Source of the DNA: GCA-002282575 sp964519885
Lineage (GTDB): Bacteria > Pseudomonadota > Gammaproteobacteria > Thiomicrospirales > Thiomicrospiraceae
Length of the DNA: 64,000 nucleotides
Direction: 5' to 3'
Assembly (NCBI GenBank): GCA_964519885.1
Contig: CAZFLX010000007.1
Coordinates: 1-64,000 of the forward strand
The notes below the pieces were generated by a model. It was given only the letters and a program-made list of their open reading frames with translations. It was not told the DNA's origin and searched no databases. The position numbers and the translations under genes were made by a program. Positions within the stretch are counted from its first letter, which is position 1. Each line of letters begins with the position of its first letter. Below are positions 53,007-62,698 of this stretch, in pieces.

Positions 53007-53393
53007 TCACTGTCCATTTTCTGCCACGACCATGGCAATCACTTGATCTTTTTCATCGCTCACTGTTACGTGCCAAAGGTGACGTTCTGTCTGTTTTGCA
53101 ATCAGAGCGGCTTGCCCAAATAAGCTTAACAAAGGCTTACCTAATGCATCATGACTGTAACAAAAATCTGAAAATTTGACCGACTGCTGAAATCCTGTCC
53201 CCAAAGCCTTAGATGCCGCTTCTTTTACTGCCCAACGCTTGGCTAACCAACGCCCAACCTTAGAGCCTTCAGGTAATTCTGCCAATTCATCTGGGTGTAA
53301 GATACGTTCGGCTAAGCGTATGCCATGTCGTTGCCAGGTTGCTTCCATTCTGGCAACAGATAATAGGTCAACGCCAATTCCCCGAACAGCCAT
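53007..53393 (-). CDS. acpS: holo-[acyl-carrier-protein] synthase
   Basis: The 128-residue enzyme moves phosphopantetheine from CoA to the acyl carrier protein. It has the metal-binding Asp in GIGVDLLSVARM near the start, the RILHPDELAEL segment, and RWLAKRWAVKEAASKALGTG with the catalytic Glu. Length is normal. The gene begins 4 bases after pdxJ, the usual arrangement in gammaproteobacteria. Confidence 0.95.
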   Translation of the reverse strand: MAVRGIGVDLLSVARMEATWQRHGIRLAERILHPDELAELPEGSKVGRWLAKRWAVKEAASKALGTGFQQSVKFSDFCYSHDALGKPLLSLFGQAALIAKQTERHLWHVTVSDEKDQVIAMVVAENGQ

Positions 53394-53397
53394 TCAG

Positions 53398-54120
53398 TTA
53401 GCCTCGAACAGCCAACATCAAATCTTTCATTTCACGAACCGCAACGGGCAAGCCTTTAAAAATCGCTTCACTGATAATGGCATGACCAATATTCAACTCT
53501 TCCATTTCCTCAATGGCGGCGATGGCTTGTACATTGTGATAATGGAGTCCGTGTCCACCATTCACTGCTAAGCCAATACTGGCAGCCAGCTTTGCGCCTG
53601 TACGAATTTTATTCAGCTCATTCAGCTGTGCTTGCCCTGTCAATTCGGCATAATGCCCCGTGTGCAACTCAACAACGGGTGCCCCTGCCGCTTTAGAAGC
53701 CCGAATTTGCGCTTCATCTGCTTCAATAAATAAAGACACACGAATACCCGCAGCCCCCAAACGCTGACAAGCATCTTGAACTCGTTCAAACTGCCCCACC
53801 ACGTCCAAACCGCCTTCGGTAGTCAACTCTTCGCGCTTTTCAGGCACTAAGCACACATCTTGCGGTAAGTATTGCAATGCCATAGCAATCATCTCTTCCG
53901 TCACGGCCATTTCTAAATTGATTTTGGTTTGATGTGTTGGCATGAGCAAAGCTAAATCGCGTTCTTGAATATGACGACGATCTTCGCGAATATGCAAAGT
54001 TAAGCTGTCGGCGCCATGTTGTTCCGCCAACAATCCCGCATGAACCGGGTCTGGATAACGTGTGCCGCGTGCTTGACGCAAGGTAGCTACATGGTCAATA
54101 TTAATTCCGAGTGCGATCAT
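53398..54120 (-). CDS. pdxJ: pyridoxine 5'-phosphate synthase
   Basis: The 240-residue TIM-barrel enzyme makes pyridoxine 5'-phosphate from 1-deoxyxylulose 5-phosphate and 3-amino-2-oxopropyl phosphate. It has LGINIDHVATLRQARGTRYPDPV at the start, LHIREDRRHI, INLEMAVTEEM, CLVPEKREELTTEGG and VELHTGHYA, and the C-terminal NIGHAIISEAIFKGL. The ATG at 54120 overlaps the recO stop (ATGA) and matches the family start; a longer frame inside recO is not used. It supplies PLP needed by AlaA and ThrC elsewhere in the window. Confidence 0.96.
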   Translation of the reverse strand: MIALGINIDHVATLRQARGTRYPDPVHAGLLAEQHGADSLTLHIREDRRHIQERDLALLMPTHQTKINLEMAVTEEMIAMALQYLPQDVCLVPEKREELTTEGGLDVVGQFERVQDACQRLGAAGIRVSLFIEADEAQIRASKAAGAPVVELHTGHYAELTGQAQLNELNKIRTGAKLAASIGLAVNGGHGLHYHNVQAIAAIEEMEELNIGHAIISEAIFKGLPVAVREMKDLMLAVRG

Positions 54121-54791
54121 TGTAATTGCTCCCACCATTGTCGCATCGACAAGGCTTGACTGGGCATTGCTTGCAGCAAACGCCATTGTAATAATTCACG
54201 CAACGCGCGGCTGGCTTTTCCCTGAGGTGCTTGAGTTATTAAAGCCAATAACTCAGCCCCCGAAATACCTGCCTCACATTGCTGCCATCCATCTATGTGC
54301 CACTGATAATGACACTCAGCCAAAATAGGCTGATGCTCACGGGTTTGCTGCGGCAAAGCATAGCCCATTTCTGCAATAAATAACCATTCAAAACGTCTGA
54401 GCGCCCATGCCATTTGGCTGCGCTCTGTTCCCGAACTTCTTAATAAATCCATTAATTGCTGATAAGCAGCAAACAGAGCGGGAAAAGGCTGTTCTACCAA
54501 CAAGCTACGATGCAGCAATTCATTGGCGTAAAGCCCGCTCCAATTCGCCATACCTTGCAATGGCATTTGGTAGGCTAAGGCTTCACACTGAGTCACCCAA
54601 CCGCCCGACTGTTTACCGGCTCGCCAAGCAATGGCTAACTCGGAAAAAGCTGGCATTGAAGCGAGTTTTTTCTGACCACCTTTAAACGTCAGTTGTAGGC
54701 GACCATAACGCTCAGTCAGTAAACTTAACCATAAACTGGTTTCACCCTGAGGACGCGAAAACAAGAGATAAGCCTTATCTTGCAACAACAC
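54117..54791 (-). CDS. recO: DNA repair protein RecO
   Basis: The 224-residue protein loads RecA with RecF and RecR. It has an N-terminal OB-fold (DKAYLLFSRPQGETSLWLSLLTERYGRLQL, with FKGGQKK) and a helical C-terminal part with LYANELLHRSL and FEWLFIAEMGYALP. Zinc-site cysteines of some RecO proteins are absent, as in other gammaproteobacteria. It lies 23 bases after era and overlaps pdxJ by 4 bases. Confidence 0.9.
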   Translation of the reverse strand: MLLQDKAYLLFSRPQGETSLWLSLLTERYGRLQLTFKGGQKKLASMPAFSELAIAWRAGKQSGGWVTQCEALAYQMPLQGMANWSGLYANELLHRSLLVEQPFPALFAAYQQLMDLLRSSGTERSQMAWALRRFEWLFIAEMGYALPQQTREHQPILAECHYQWHIDGWQQCEAGISGAELLALITQAPQGKASRALRELLQWRLLQAMPSQALSMRQWWEQLQ

Positions 54792-54814
54792 AGCGTTTAG
54801 GACTAATTATGCGA

Positions 54815-55708
54815 TTACTGATAACCTAAACTCGCTAAAGCACGTTCGTCATCCGACCAGTTATCTTTAACCTTCACCCAAAGCTGTAAATGAACGCGAC
54901 TATCGAGCAAACGCATTAAGTCTTGACGTGCTTCACTGCCGACTTGTTTCAACATGCCACCGCCTTCGCCAATGACAATACGCTTTTGCCCTTCGCGCTC
55001 CACTAAAATCAAGGCATCAATCAACACCCTTTCAGGCGTCACTTCATACTTCTCAATCTCAACGGTTAAGCCATAAGGAATTTCTTTTTCCAAGCGGCGC
55101 ATCAGTTTTTCACGCACCATTTCCGCAGCGAGGAAACGAGAAGAAGCATCGGTCACCATATCTTCATCAAACATTGGCTCGCCTTCTGGCAAATGTTTAA
55201 TCAGCGTGTTAATGACTAACTGAGTGTGCTTTTTGTCGTAAGCCGAAATGGGCAGGCTTTCGGTAAATTTAACCTTTTGACCTAATTCAGCCAAATAAGG
55301 CAGTAGCTTTTCACGCGGTTGAATTTTATCTACCTTGTTAATCACCAACACCACTGGGACTTTGACGTTAGCGATTAATTGCGCCACGCGCGCATCTTCG
55401 TCAGTAAAACGTCCCGCTTCGACCAACATCATCACCACATCCACCCCTTCTAGGGCACTAGACGCAGTACGATTCATCACACGATTCAATGCTTTACCGC
55501 CATTCAAATGAATACCAGGGGTGTCCACAAACACCAACTGAGCTTCATCTAAGCTTAAAATGCCGTGAATACGATGGCGCGTGGTTTGAGGCTTAGGTGA
55601 AGTGATGCTAATTTTCTGACCAATTAAGCCATTCATGAGCGTCGATTTACCGACATTCGGACGACCGACAATGGCAATGGTGCCACAACGAAATTGCGTA
55701 TCAGCCAT
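54815..55708 (-). CDS. era: GTPase Era
   Basis: The 297-residue essential GTPase acts in 30S ribosome assembly by binding the 3' end of 16S rRNA. G1 is GRPNVGKST (15-23), G2 has TSPKPQTTRHRI, G3 is VDTPGIH and G4 is NKVD. The C-terminal KH domain begins near 205 with RVLIDALILVEREGQKRIVIGEGGGMLK. The ATG at 55708 overlaps the end of rnc by 8 bases, fits the family start and is preferred over an upstream in-frame start at 55723. Confidence 0.96.
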   Translation of the reverse strand: MADTQFRCGTIAIVGRPNVGKSTLMNGLIGQKISITSPKPQTTRHRIHGILSLDEAQLVFVDTPGIHLNGGKALNRVMNRTASSALEGVDVVMMLVEAGRFTDEDARVAQLIANVKVPVVLVINKVDKIQPREKLLPYLAELGQKVKFTESLPISAYDKKHTQLVINTLIKHLPEGEPMFDEDMVTDASSRFLAAEMVREKLMRRLEKEIPYGLTVEIEKYEVTPERVLIDALILVEREGQKRIVIGEGGGMLKQVGSEARQDLMRLLDSRVHLQLWVKVKDNWSDDERALASLGYQ

Positions 55709-56396
55709 GACGTTTTTCCTCACATTCTGCCAGCATCAGTGCAGCAGCGGCTTGTTCTGCTTTACGACGACTATTCGCCGTTGCCTGAGTTGTTGGAAAG
55801 CCAGCAACTTGGCAGGCCACCGTGAACATCAGCGCATGAGCCTCGCCCACCTGTTTTAATAAATCATAATCGGGCAGCCCTTTATTGCGCGCCTGACACC
55901 ATTCTTGCAGTCGCGTTTTAGGGTCTTTTTCCGTCGCCACTTCTTCTAACGTATCAAAGCGCGGTAATAAATAACGCAACACAAACTCACGTGTCGCTTC
56001 CATGCCCGCATCTAAATAAATGGCTGCAATCACCGCTTCAAAAGCATCGGCAATGGTCGATGCACGACGATAACCACCACTTTTTAACTCGCCAGAACCC
56101 AATTTTAAACAATCACCAAGCCTTAATTCAGTGGCAAACTCCGCCAGAGTCTCTTCACGCACCAGACGGGCACGCATGCGCGTCAACACCCCTTCGGGCT
56201 GTTTGGGAAACCGTGCATACAGGGCTTCGGCAGCTAAAAAGTTCAGAATACCATCACCTAAAAACTCCAGCCGTTCATTGTGCGCACTGGCATAACTACG
56301 ATGCGTTAAGGCTTGCCAAAGCAAAGATGGATTATTGAACTGGTGACCAATACGCGCCATACACTCTTGTTGTAGACGAAGCTCATCGACCTTCAT
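55701..56396 (-). CDS. rnc: ribonuclease III
   Basis: The 231-residue enzyme cuts double-stranded RNA in rRNA and mRNA processing. The catalytic signature is ERLEFLGDGIL at 41-51; the residue after GD is Gly, where most enzymes have Ser, but the acidic residues are kept. The second acidic cluster is ADAFEAVIAAIYLDAG. A double-stranded RNA-binding domain follows from about 155 (KTRLQEWCQARNKGLPDY and ANSRRKAEQAAAALML). It overlaps lepB by one base and era by 8, so these genes are translationally coupled. Confidence 0.95.
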   Translation of the reverse strand: MKVDELRLQQECMARIGHQFNNPSLLWQALTHRSYASAHNERLEFLGDGILNFLAAEALYARFPKQPEGVLTRMRARLVREETLAEFATELRLGDCLKLGSGELKSGGYRRASTIADAFEAVIAAIYLDAGMEATREFVLRYLLPRFDTLEEVATEKDPKTRLQEWCQARNKGLPDYDLLKQVGEAHALMFTVACQVAGFPTTQATANSRRKAEQAAAALMLAECEEKRHG

Positions 56397-57154
56397 TACT
56401 GGATAGATCTCCCGATTCGGTCGCCATTTACACCACTATCAAAGTGCATCCAAATAAAGAAGGCTTTGCCTTTCAAATTTTCTTCAGGCACAAAACCCCA
56501 ATAACGGCTATCGTAACTATGATCTCGGTTGTCACCCATCATGAAATAATGCCCTTCAGGCACAACCGCTTCCATGACATCAGAAGCCGGTCTATCTTTA
56601 TCAATCAAGACGTTGTGCTGAATACCTAATAGGTTTTCGCTCAATTCCAGCGTACCGTTCAATACAGCCCCTGATCCTGTGGTTTCATAGCGTCCAATGG
56701 CTTGCTGCTTAACAGGCTCACCATTCACCATCAGTGTTTTATTGATGTAGCTAATGCGATCACCCGGTAAACCAATCACACGCTTAATGTAGTCTTTGTC
56801 GGGTTCAACCGGGTAACGAAACACCACCACATCACCACGCGCTGGCTCACCTGTCGCAATGAGTTTTGTGTAAACCACTGGCAACTTCACCCCATAACTG
56901 GCTTTGTTGACCAGAATAAAATCGCCAATATGTAAAGTCGGATACATAGAGCCTGAAGGAATGCGGAAAGGTTCAACCACAAATGAGCGGAGTACCAGCA
57001 CAATTAACAGCACCGGAAAGAGTGAACGCGCATAATCCATCACCATCGGCATGGGCGCATCAGCAGCACGTTTAGGCTCAAGCACCCATTTATCAATGGC
57101 CGCTAAAATACCGCCAATCACAACAGCAAGCGTTAAGATGATTTCAAACAACAT
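56396..57154 (-). CDS. lepB: signal peptidase I
   Basis: The 252-residue inner-membrane serine protease removes signal peptides. Two N-terminal TM helices (about 3-20 and 44-60) are followed by the catalytic Ser69 in RIPSGSMYPTL and Lys124 in DKDYIKRVIGLPGD. The box VVFRYP and the C-terminal GDNRDHSYDSRYWGFVP are conserved. It follows lepA by 14 bases and overlaps rnc by one base. Confidence 0.96.
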   Translation of the reverse strand: MLFEIILTLAVVIGGILAAIDKWVLEPKRAADAPMPMVMDYARSLFPVLLIVLVLRSFVVEPFRIPSGSMYPTLHIGDFILVNKASYGVKLPVVYTKLIATGEPARGDVVVFRYPVEPDKDYIKRVIGLPGDRISYINKTLMVNGEPVKQQAIGRYETTGSGAVLNGTLELSENLLGIQHNVLIDKDRPASDVMEAVVPEGHYFMMGDNRDHSYDSRYWGFVPEENLKGKAFFIWMHFDSGVNGDRIGRSIQ

Positions 57155-57168
57155 GCAGAATATGCCTC

Positions 57169-58977
57169 TTAATTGTCTTTATTGACATGCAAAATGGCTA
57201 AGAAGGCTTCCTGTGGAATCTCGACGCTACCAATGGTTTTCATGCGTTTTTTACCCTCTTTCTGTTTCTCTAACAGTTTTTTCTTACGAGAAACGTCACC
57301 GCCATAACATTTAGCCAACACATCTTTACGCATGGCTTTAATGTTGGTACGTGCAATCACCTTAGCGCCAATCGCTGCCTGAATCGGCACTTCAAACATT
57401 TGACGAGGAATCAGCTCTTTCAAGCGATCAATCACGTCACGACCACGATACTGTGCCGTACTACGATGCACAATCATCGATAAGGCATCGACAGACTCAG
57501 CATTCACCATAATATCCATACGAACCAAATCATCGGCCTGAAAACGCAAAAACTCATAATCCATCGAAGCATAGCCACGCGAAATCGATTTTAAGCGGTC
57601 AAAGAAGTCTAACACCACTTCATTCAGTGGTAACTCCATTTGCAACTGAACTTGATTACCCGCATAAACCATGTTCTTCTGCACGCCACGTTTTTCCATA
57701 CACAAGCCCATCACCGCGCCAACATAGTCTTGCGGCAAGAGTAAATTAGCTTGAATAATGGGTTCACGAATCTCTTTAATACTACCCAACTCTGGCAATT
57801 TTGCGGGATTATCAACGAGTAATACTTCATCTCGCGTGGTTAACACTTCATAAACCACCGTCGGTGCAGTGGTAATCAGGTCCAGATTAAACTCACGCTC
57901 TAAACGCTCTTGGATAATCTCCATGTGAAGCAGACCCAAGAAGCCGCAACGGAAACCAAAGCCCAATGCGGTGGATGTTTCTGGTTCAAAGAACAAAGAG
58001 GCATCATTTAAGCGCAATTTACGTAGCGATTCGCGCAGATTTTCATAGTCTTCGGAGCTGATCGGAAAAATACCGGCAAAGACGCGTGGTTGTGCTGGCT
58101 TAAATCCAGGCAATGCAGCTTCAGCGGGATTGGCTGCATCGGTTAGCGTATCCCCTACAGGGGCGCCATCAATCTCTTTAAGTCCTGCAATGACAAAACC
58201 AACTTCACCTGAGTAAAGCGCCTCGCGCTTAGTGCGTTTTGGTGTAAACACCCCGACTTCATGCACTTCATGCACATCACCAGTCGACATCACCTTCATT
58301 TTGGTTTTGGCACGAATTGAACCGTCCATCACACGCACTAAAGACACAACACCCAAATAATTGTCATACCAAGAGTCGATAATTAAGGCTTTCAATGGAC
58401 CATCAGGATTACCCTTAGGTGCTGGAATTTTAGCAATGATTTCTTCCAGCGTTTCTTTAATGCCCACACCTGCTTTGGCACTGGCATGTACCGCCTCGGT
58501 GGCATCAATGCCGATGATTTCTTCAATCTCAGCAATTACGCGCTCAGGATCGGCTGCAGGTAGATCAATCTTGTTCAATACAGGCAAGACTTCCAAATCT
58601 TGTTCAATGGCGGTGTAACAGTTGGCAACCGTTTGCGCTTCCACACCTTGGGATGCATCAACCACCAATAACGCACCTTCACAAGCCGCCAAAGAACGCG
58701 ATACTTCGTAAGAAAAATCGACGTGACCAGGAGTGTCAATAAAATTTAATTCGTAAGTTTTTCCATTATCCGACTTGTAGTGCAAGGTCACACTCGCTGC
58801 CTTAATGGTAATGCCGCGCTCACGCTCCAAATCCATCGAATCGAGCACCTGCGCCGACATTTCTCGATCAGTTAACCCACCGCAATACTGAATAAAGCGA
58901 TCAGCTAATGTCGATTTGCCATGATCAATGTGCGCGATAATCGAAAAATTACGAATTAAATCCAACTCTTGAGCCAT
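57169..58977 (-). CDS. lepA: elongation factor 4
   Basis: The 602-residue ribosomal GTPase acts in translation. G1 is AHIDHGKST near 15-23, G3 is DTPGHVDF and G4 is NKIDLP. The C-terminal LepA domain ends MKTIGSVEIPQEAFLAILHV. Length and start (MAQELDLIRNFSIIAHID) match the family. An in-frame start at 59031 would run through the terminator hairpin at 59004-59027 and is rejected. Confidence 0.97.
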   Translation of the reverse strand: MAQELDLIRNFSIIAHIDHGKSTLADRFIQYCGGLTDREMSAQVLDSMDLERERGITIKAASVTLHYKSDNGKTYELNFIDTPGHVDFSYEVSRSLAACEGALLVVDASQGVEAQTVANCYTAIEQDLEVLPVLNKIDLPAADPERVIAEIEEIIGIDATEAVHASAKAGVGIKETLEEIIAKIPAPKGNPDGPLKALIIDSWYDNYLGVVSLVRVMDGSIRAKTKMKVMSTGDVHEVHEVGVFTPKRTKREALYSGEVGFVIAGLKEIDGAPVGDTLTDAANPAEAALPGFKPAQPRVFAGIFPISSEDYENLRESLRKLRLNDASLFFEPETSTALGFGFRCGFLGLLHMEIIQERLEREFNLDLITTAPTVVYEVLTTRDEVLLVDNPAKLPELGSIKEIREPIIQANLLLPQDYVGAVMGLCMEKRGVQKNMVYAGNQVQLQMELPLNEVVLDFFDRLKSISRGYASMDYEFLRFQADDLVRMDIMVNAESVDALSMIVHRSTAQYRGRDVIDRLKELIPRQMFEVPIQAAIGAKVIARTNIKAMRKDVLAKCYGGDVSRKKKLLEKQKEGKKRMKTIGSVEIPQEAFLAILHVNKDN

Positions 58978-59003
58978 GAAATACCTAAAACCGCTTAACC
59001 AAC

Positions 59004-59027
59004 AAAAAACGGGGAGCATGGCTCCCC
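59004..59027 (-). terminator. terminator/attenuator between mucD and lepA
   Basis: On the minus strand GGGGAGC, a CAT loop and GCTCCCC are followed by G and six Ts. It lies between mucD and lepA and would reduce readthrough into the lepA operon. Confidence 0.85.
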
Positions 59028-59049
59028 ACAAATAATCGACTACTTTAAC

Positions 59050-60483
59050 TTATTGAATGACGATCGGCAAGAATATTGCACGGTTTCCACGCAGAATGCG
59101 CATCGGAATTTTCTGACCTTTAGGCAGTTTTTGCAATAAAACCTGGGCAGAATCGACTGAATCCAAACGTATGTAATTTAATTCTAACAACACATCTCCT
59201 TCACGCACACCAGCATTTGAAAAGGCACCTTCTTCAACCGCACCAACACGTAAGCCGAAATCAATACCCAATTTTTGCTTACTAGCATCATCCAAGGCTA
59301 GTAACTGAGCCCCTTCAATCACTTTACCAACAGCTTGCTCTTTGCTGCCCGCACGCTTGTTGGTTTTAGCAACTTTTTGATCCTCAGGCAAGGCATCTAT
59401 CACCACGGTAAGATTCATTAATTTGCCCTGACGCAATAATTTCATCTCAATGGGTTGTCCGACCGGTGTCATGCCAATAACCGGTGGTAGCGTACCCGAC
59501 TTATTGATTTCACGACCATTGACCGACAAGATAATGTCGCCCGCCTTAATCCCCGCTTTGGCGGCCGGTGTATCCGGGAAAACTTCAGCCACCAAAGCAC
59601 CTTTGGGTTTGTCCATGCCAAAAGACTCTGACAATTCAGAAGTAACTTCTTGAACATTAACCCCTAAATAACCACGCGTTACTTTGCCATTTTTCTTTAG
59701 CTGATCCACGGTGTTCATCGCCACTTCAATCGGAATGGAGAATGACAACCCCATGAAACCACCGCTGCGACTGTAAATTTGTGAGTTGATCCCCACCACT
59801 TCACCCGCCAAATTAAACAATGGTCCACCGGAGTTACCTGGGTTAATCGCCACATCGCTCTGAATGAAAGGTACATAGGTATCATCGGGTAAAGTACGCT
59901 CTTTCGCCGAAACAATACCTTGGGTAACTGTGGCTTCAAATCCGAAAGGCGAACCAATAGCCAATACCCATTCACCAACTTTTAACTTGCTGGTTTGACC
60001 AAGGGTCACGCTGGGTAAGCCTTTTGCTTCTACTTTTAATAAAGCGATATCAGTACGTTCATCACTACCTACTACTTTAGCAATCAATTCTTTACGATCA
60101 CTAAAGCGAACGGTAATTTCATCGGCCTCAGCAATGACATGATGATTGGTGATGATATAACCATCGGCTGAAATAATAAAACCCGTGCCAAGCGATTGCA
60201 TTTCTTTCTTATTATCATCTCCTTTTCCGCGTGGTACCTCTCCATGACCAGGAGGTAGCGGAAAACTATCTCCAAAGAATCGACGTAATAATTCTTCCGG
60301 AATACCGTTTAAATCGGCACGACGTTGTGGTTTGACCTTAGATGCTGTCGAAATATTCACCACAGCGGGCGCATTTTTTTCAACTAAAGGAACAAAATCA
60401 GGCAACTGAGCTTGTGCTATCGGCACCAACCACAGCCACGAAAATAAAATAGAAAATACCAATAACGACTTATTAAACAACAT
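59050..60483 (-). CDS. mucD: periplasmic Do-like serine protease (MucD/DegP)
   Basis: The 477-residue envelope protease has a signal peptide (cleavage after AQA, about 25). The trypsin-like domain has His115 (ITNHHVIA), Asp145 (RTDIALLKV) and Ser218 (NPGNSGGPLF). Two PDZ domains follow, starting near 265 (RGYLGVNVQEV) and near 385 (LGIDFGLRVGAVEEGAFSNAGV). It degrades or refolds damaged envelope proteins. As in Pseudomonas it lies between rseC/mucC and lepA, but no sigma-E or anti-sigma gene is in the cluster here. Confidence 0.94.
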   Translation of the reverse strand: MLFNKSLLVFSILFSWLWLVPIAQAQLPDFVPLVEKNAPAVVNISTASKVKPQRRADLNGIPEELLRRFFGDSFPLPPGHGEVPRGKGDDNKKEMQSLGTGFIISADGYIITNHHVIAEADEITVRFSDRKELIAKVVGSDERTDIALLKVEAKGLPSVTLGQTSKLKVGEWVLAIGSPFGFEATVTQGIVSAKERTLPDDTYVPFIQSDVAINPGNSGGPLFNLAGEVVGINSQIYSRSGGFMGLSFSIPIEVAMNTVDQLKKNGKVTRGYLGVNVQEVTSELSESFGMDKPKGALVAEVFPDTPAAKAGIKAGDIILSVNGREINKSGTLPPVIGMTPVGQPIEMKLLRQGKLMNLTVVIDALPEDQKVAKTNKRAGSKEQAVGKVIEGAQLLALDDASKQKLGIDFGLRVGAVEEGAFSNAGVREGDVLLELNYIRLDSVDSAQVLLQKLPKGQKIPMRILRGNRAIFLPIVIQ

Positions 60484-60497
60484 ATTGCCTTCCTATG

Positions 60498-60956
60498 TTA
60501 ATGAGTCAAACGATGAATCTCGTGCACCTTTGGTGTACAGGCTAGATTCAGTTTACCAACCAGATACCAACTCGACAAGAGTGAAAAGATGCCAAGTAGT
60601 AACGCACCCATGTCTTGCGCTATCTCTTGACCTAAAGCCAACCCCAATAACAGCGCTAACAGCGGCACACCATAAGCCATCAAACTTAAGCGAATCAAAG
60701 CATTTTGTGAAAGAGACAACAATAAGGCATCTCCCACATTAACAGATTCAGCCAAGGGAAGATAAAGTTTTAAGGCTGGTGCTCTCTTAAGTAAGCGTGC
60801 AAAGGCGTTGGTTTGGCAACCCAGACCACCCGCACCACAACCGCCACCATGACAAGCAGACTGTGCGTTATCACTGACATCTAACAATAATTGACCATCC
60901 TGATCGACAGCACGTACCACTGCCCAAGTTTTGATTTCATCTAAAGACGACGTCAT
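60498..60956 (-). CDS. rseC: SoxR-reducing / sigma-E regulatory protein RseC (MucC)
   Basis: The 152-residue inner-membrane protein has a cytosolic N-terminal part with Cys35, Cys40 and Cys47 (ACHGGGCGAGGLGC), typical of RseC and thought to hold a redox centre. Two TM helices follow (about 88-107 and 113-132). Family roles are SoxR reduction with Rsx and modulation of envelope stress. It is the first gene of the leftward cluster and starts 84 bases from the divergent nadB. The genes rpoE, rseA and rseB that normally precede it are missing here. Confidence 0.9.
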   Translation of the reverse strand: MTSSLDEIKTWAVVRAVDQDGQLLLDVSDNAQSACHGGGCGAGGLGCQTNAFARLLKRAPALKLYLPLAESVNVGDALLLSLSQNALIRLSLMAYGVPLLALLLGLALGQEIAQDMGALLLGIFSLLSSWYLVGKLNLACTPKVHEIHRLTH

Positions 60957-61040
60957 GGTAATATGAACAACTTATAGGATTGATAGAGTGACTATCTTAA
61001 AATAAATCCATCATTCATTCTAGGGAAGCGGTAAAAGAGT

Positions 61041-62648
61041 TTGTTAAAATTTCATCAACCCAATAACATTATTATTATTGGTGGCGGCATCGCTGGTCTG
61101 TCCTTAGCGTTAAAACTAGCCGACCACAACGCCGTTACCCTACTGACTAAACGTGGTTTATTAGAGTCGAATACTCTCTACGCTCAGGGTGGTATTGCGG
61201 CTGTGCTAGATCCTAACGACTCAATCGAAGAGCATGTGCAAGACACCTTGGTTGCTGGCGATGGTTTATGTGATGAAGCGGCAGTTAGATTTACGGCTAC
61301 ACACGGACGACAAGCGATTGAAGAGCTGATTCAGCTGTCGGTTCCCTTTACGGCATGCCAAGCGGATGATGAACAAGACTGTGACCTGTTTCCTTATCAC
61401 CTCACTCGTGAGGGCGGTCACAGTCACAGACGTATTATTCATGCTGCCGATCATACCGGTCAGTCAGTGCAGCTCAGCTTAGCACTCAAAATTCGTCAGC
61501 ACAGCAATATTTTATTGCTTGAACATCACACAGCCGTTGACTTAATTGAAAGAGAAGGTCGCTGTGTCGGCGTTTATGCTTTAAATCAAGCCACTGACGA
61601 AATTTCTACCCTTGCATCTCCAGCGGTAGTGCTGGCAACGGGTGGCGCTGGTAAAGTCTACCTTTACACCAGCAATCCCGATTTAGCGACGGGTGATGGC
61701 ATTGCCATGGCTTGGCGATCAGGTTGCCGTGTTGCCAATATGGAATTTATGCAATTTCATCCAACGGTTCTTTACCATCCCAGTGAACGTGCTTTTCTCA
61801 TTTCAGAAGCTGTGCGGGGTGAAGGTGGCTACCTCAAACGCCCTGATGGTTCGCGCTTTATGCATGAATATGATCAGCGCCTCGAACTGGCACCACGTGA
61901 CATTGTTGCCCGGGCGATTGATGCGGAAATGAAAAAACTCGGTTGTGATCATATGTGGTTAGACATTAGTCATCGTGATGCTGAATTTGTTAAAAGTCAC
62001 TTCCCGACCATTTATAAGCGCTGCTTAGGGTTAGGAATTGATATTACTAAAGAACCTATCCCCATTGTTCCGGCGACTCACTATACCTGTGGCGGTGTCT
62101 ATACCGATTTACGTGCTAGAACGGATTTGAAGGGTTTGTACGCGGTGGGTGAAGTCGCCTATACCGGATTACATGGCGCCAATCGTTTGGCCAGCAACTC
62201 ATTATTAGAGGGGCTAGTATTTGCCAATGCCGCTTATGAAGACATTATGTTACGTAAAGCCGAGGGAAAACTGATTGCCCCGCCCAACTTGCCTGACTGG
62301 GATGAAAGCCAAGTTAACCCTAGCCCAGAACAAGTTTTAATTGCCCATGACTGGGACGAAATTCGTCGTGTGATGTGGGACTTTGTGGGCATTGTTAGAA
62401 CGGAAGAAAGACTCAAACGTGCGCTAAAACGCATCTTAGTGATTCGAGAAGAAATTGAGGATTTTTATGCTCAATACTACCTTAACACCGACTTCATTGA
62501 ACTGAGAAACTTGGCACAAGTCGCTGAATTGATTATCCGTTCAGCTCTGTCTCGTAAAGAAAGTCGAGGGCTACATTATGTGCTCGATTATCCCAACCAC
62601 TCAACTCACCCCCATCCAACCATTCTTAACCCCAAAGATTCAGTCTGA
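61041..62648 (+). CDS. nadB: L-aspartate oxidase
   Basis: The 535-residue flavoenzyme makes iminoaspartate from aspartate, the first step of NAD synthesis. The FAD motif IIIGGGIAGLSLAL is at 11-24; NTLYAQGGIAAVL, the substrate loop HTREGGHSHRRIIHAAD-like segment, FHPTVLY, YTCGGVYTD and GANRLASNSLLEGLVFA follow. No ATG lies before the FAD motif, so the TTG at 61041 is the likely start; an in-frame stop lies 9 bases upstream. It is divergent from rseC. Confidence 0.94.
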   Translation: MLKFHQPNNIIIIGGGIAGLSLALKLADHNAVTLLTKRGLLESNTLYAQGGIAAVLDPNDSIEEHVQDTLVAGDGLCDEAAVRFTATHGRQAIEELIQLSVPFTACQADDEQDCDLFPYHLTREGGHSHRRIIHAADHTGQSVQLSLALKIRQHSNILLLEHHTAVDLIEREGRCVGVYALNQATDEISTLASPAVVLATGGAGKVYLYTSNPDLATGDGIAMAWRSGCRVANMEFMQFHPTVLYHPSERAFLISEAVRGEGGYLKRPDGSRFMHEYDQRLELAPRDIVARAIDAEMKKLGCDHMWLDISHRDAEFVKSHFPTIYKRCLGLGIDITKEPIPIVPATHYTCGGVYTDLRARTDLKGLYAVGEVAYTGLHGANRLASNSLLEGLVFANAAYEDIMLRKAEGKLIAPPNLPDWDESQVNPSPEQVLIAHDWDEIRRVMWDFVGIVRTEERLKRALKRILVIREEIEDFYAQYYLNTDFIELRNLAQVAELIIRSALSRKESRGLHYVLDYPNHSTHPHPTILNPKDSV

Positions 62649-62698
62649 TGGGGTTAAAAAGTATGATCAAACAACTTCAATAAGTTGACTAAACGGGC

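Noticed and set aside
58978..59031. N-terminal extension of lepA
   Set aside because: The added 18 residues are encoded by the terminator hairpin and do not match the family, whose start is the Met at 58977.
62625..62660. TTAACCCC/GGGGTTAA inverted repeat at the nadB end
   Set aside because: The stem is 8 bp with a 16-base loop, overlaps the nadB coding end and has only a run of As after it on the coding strand.
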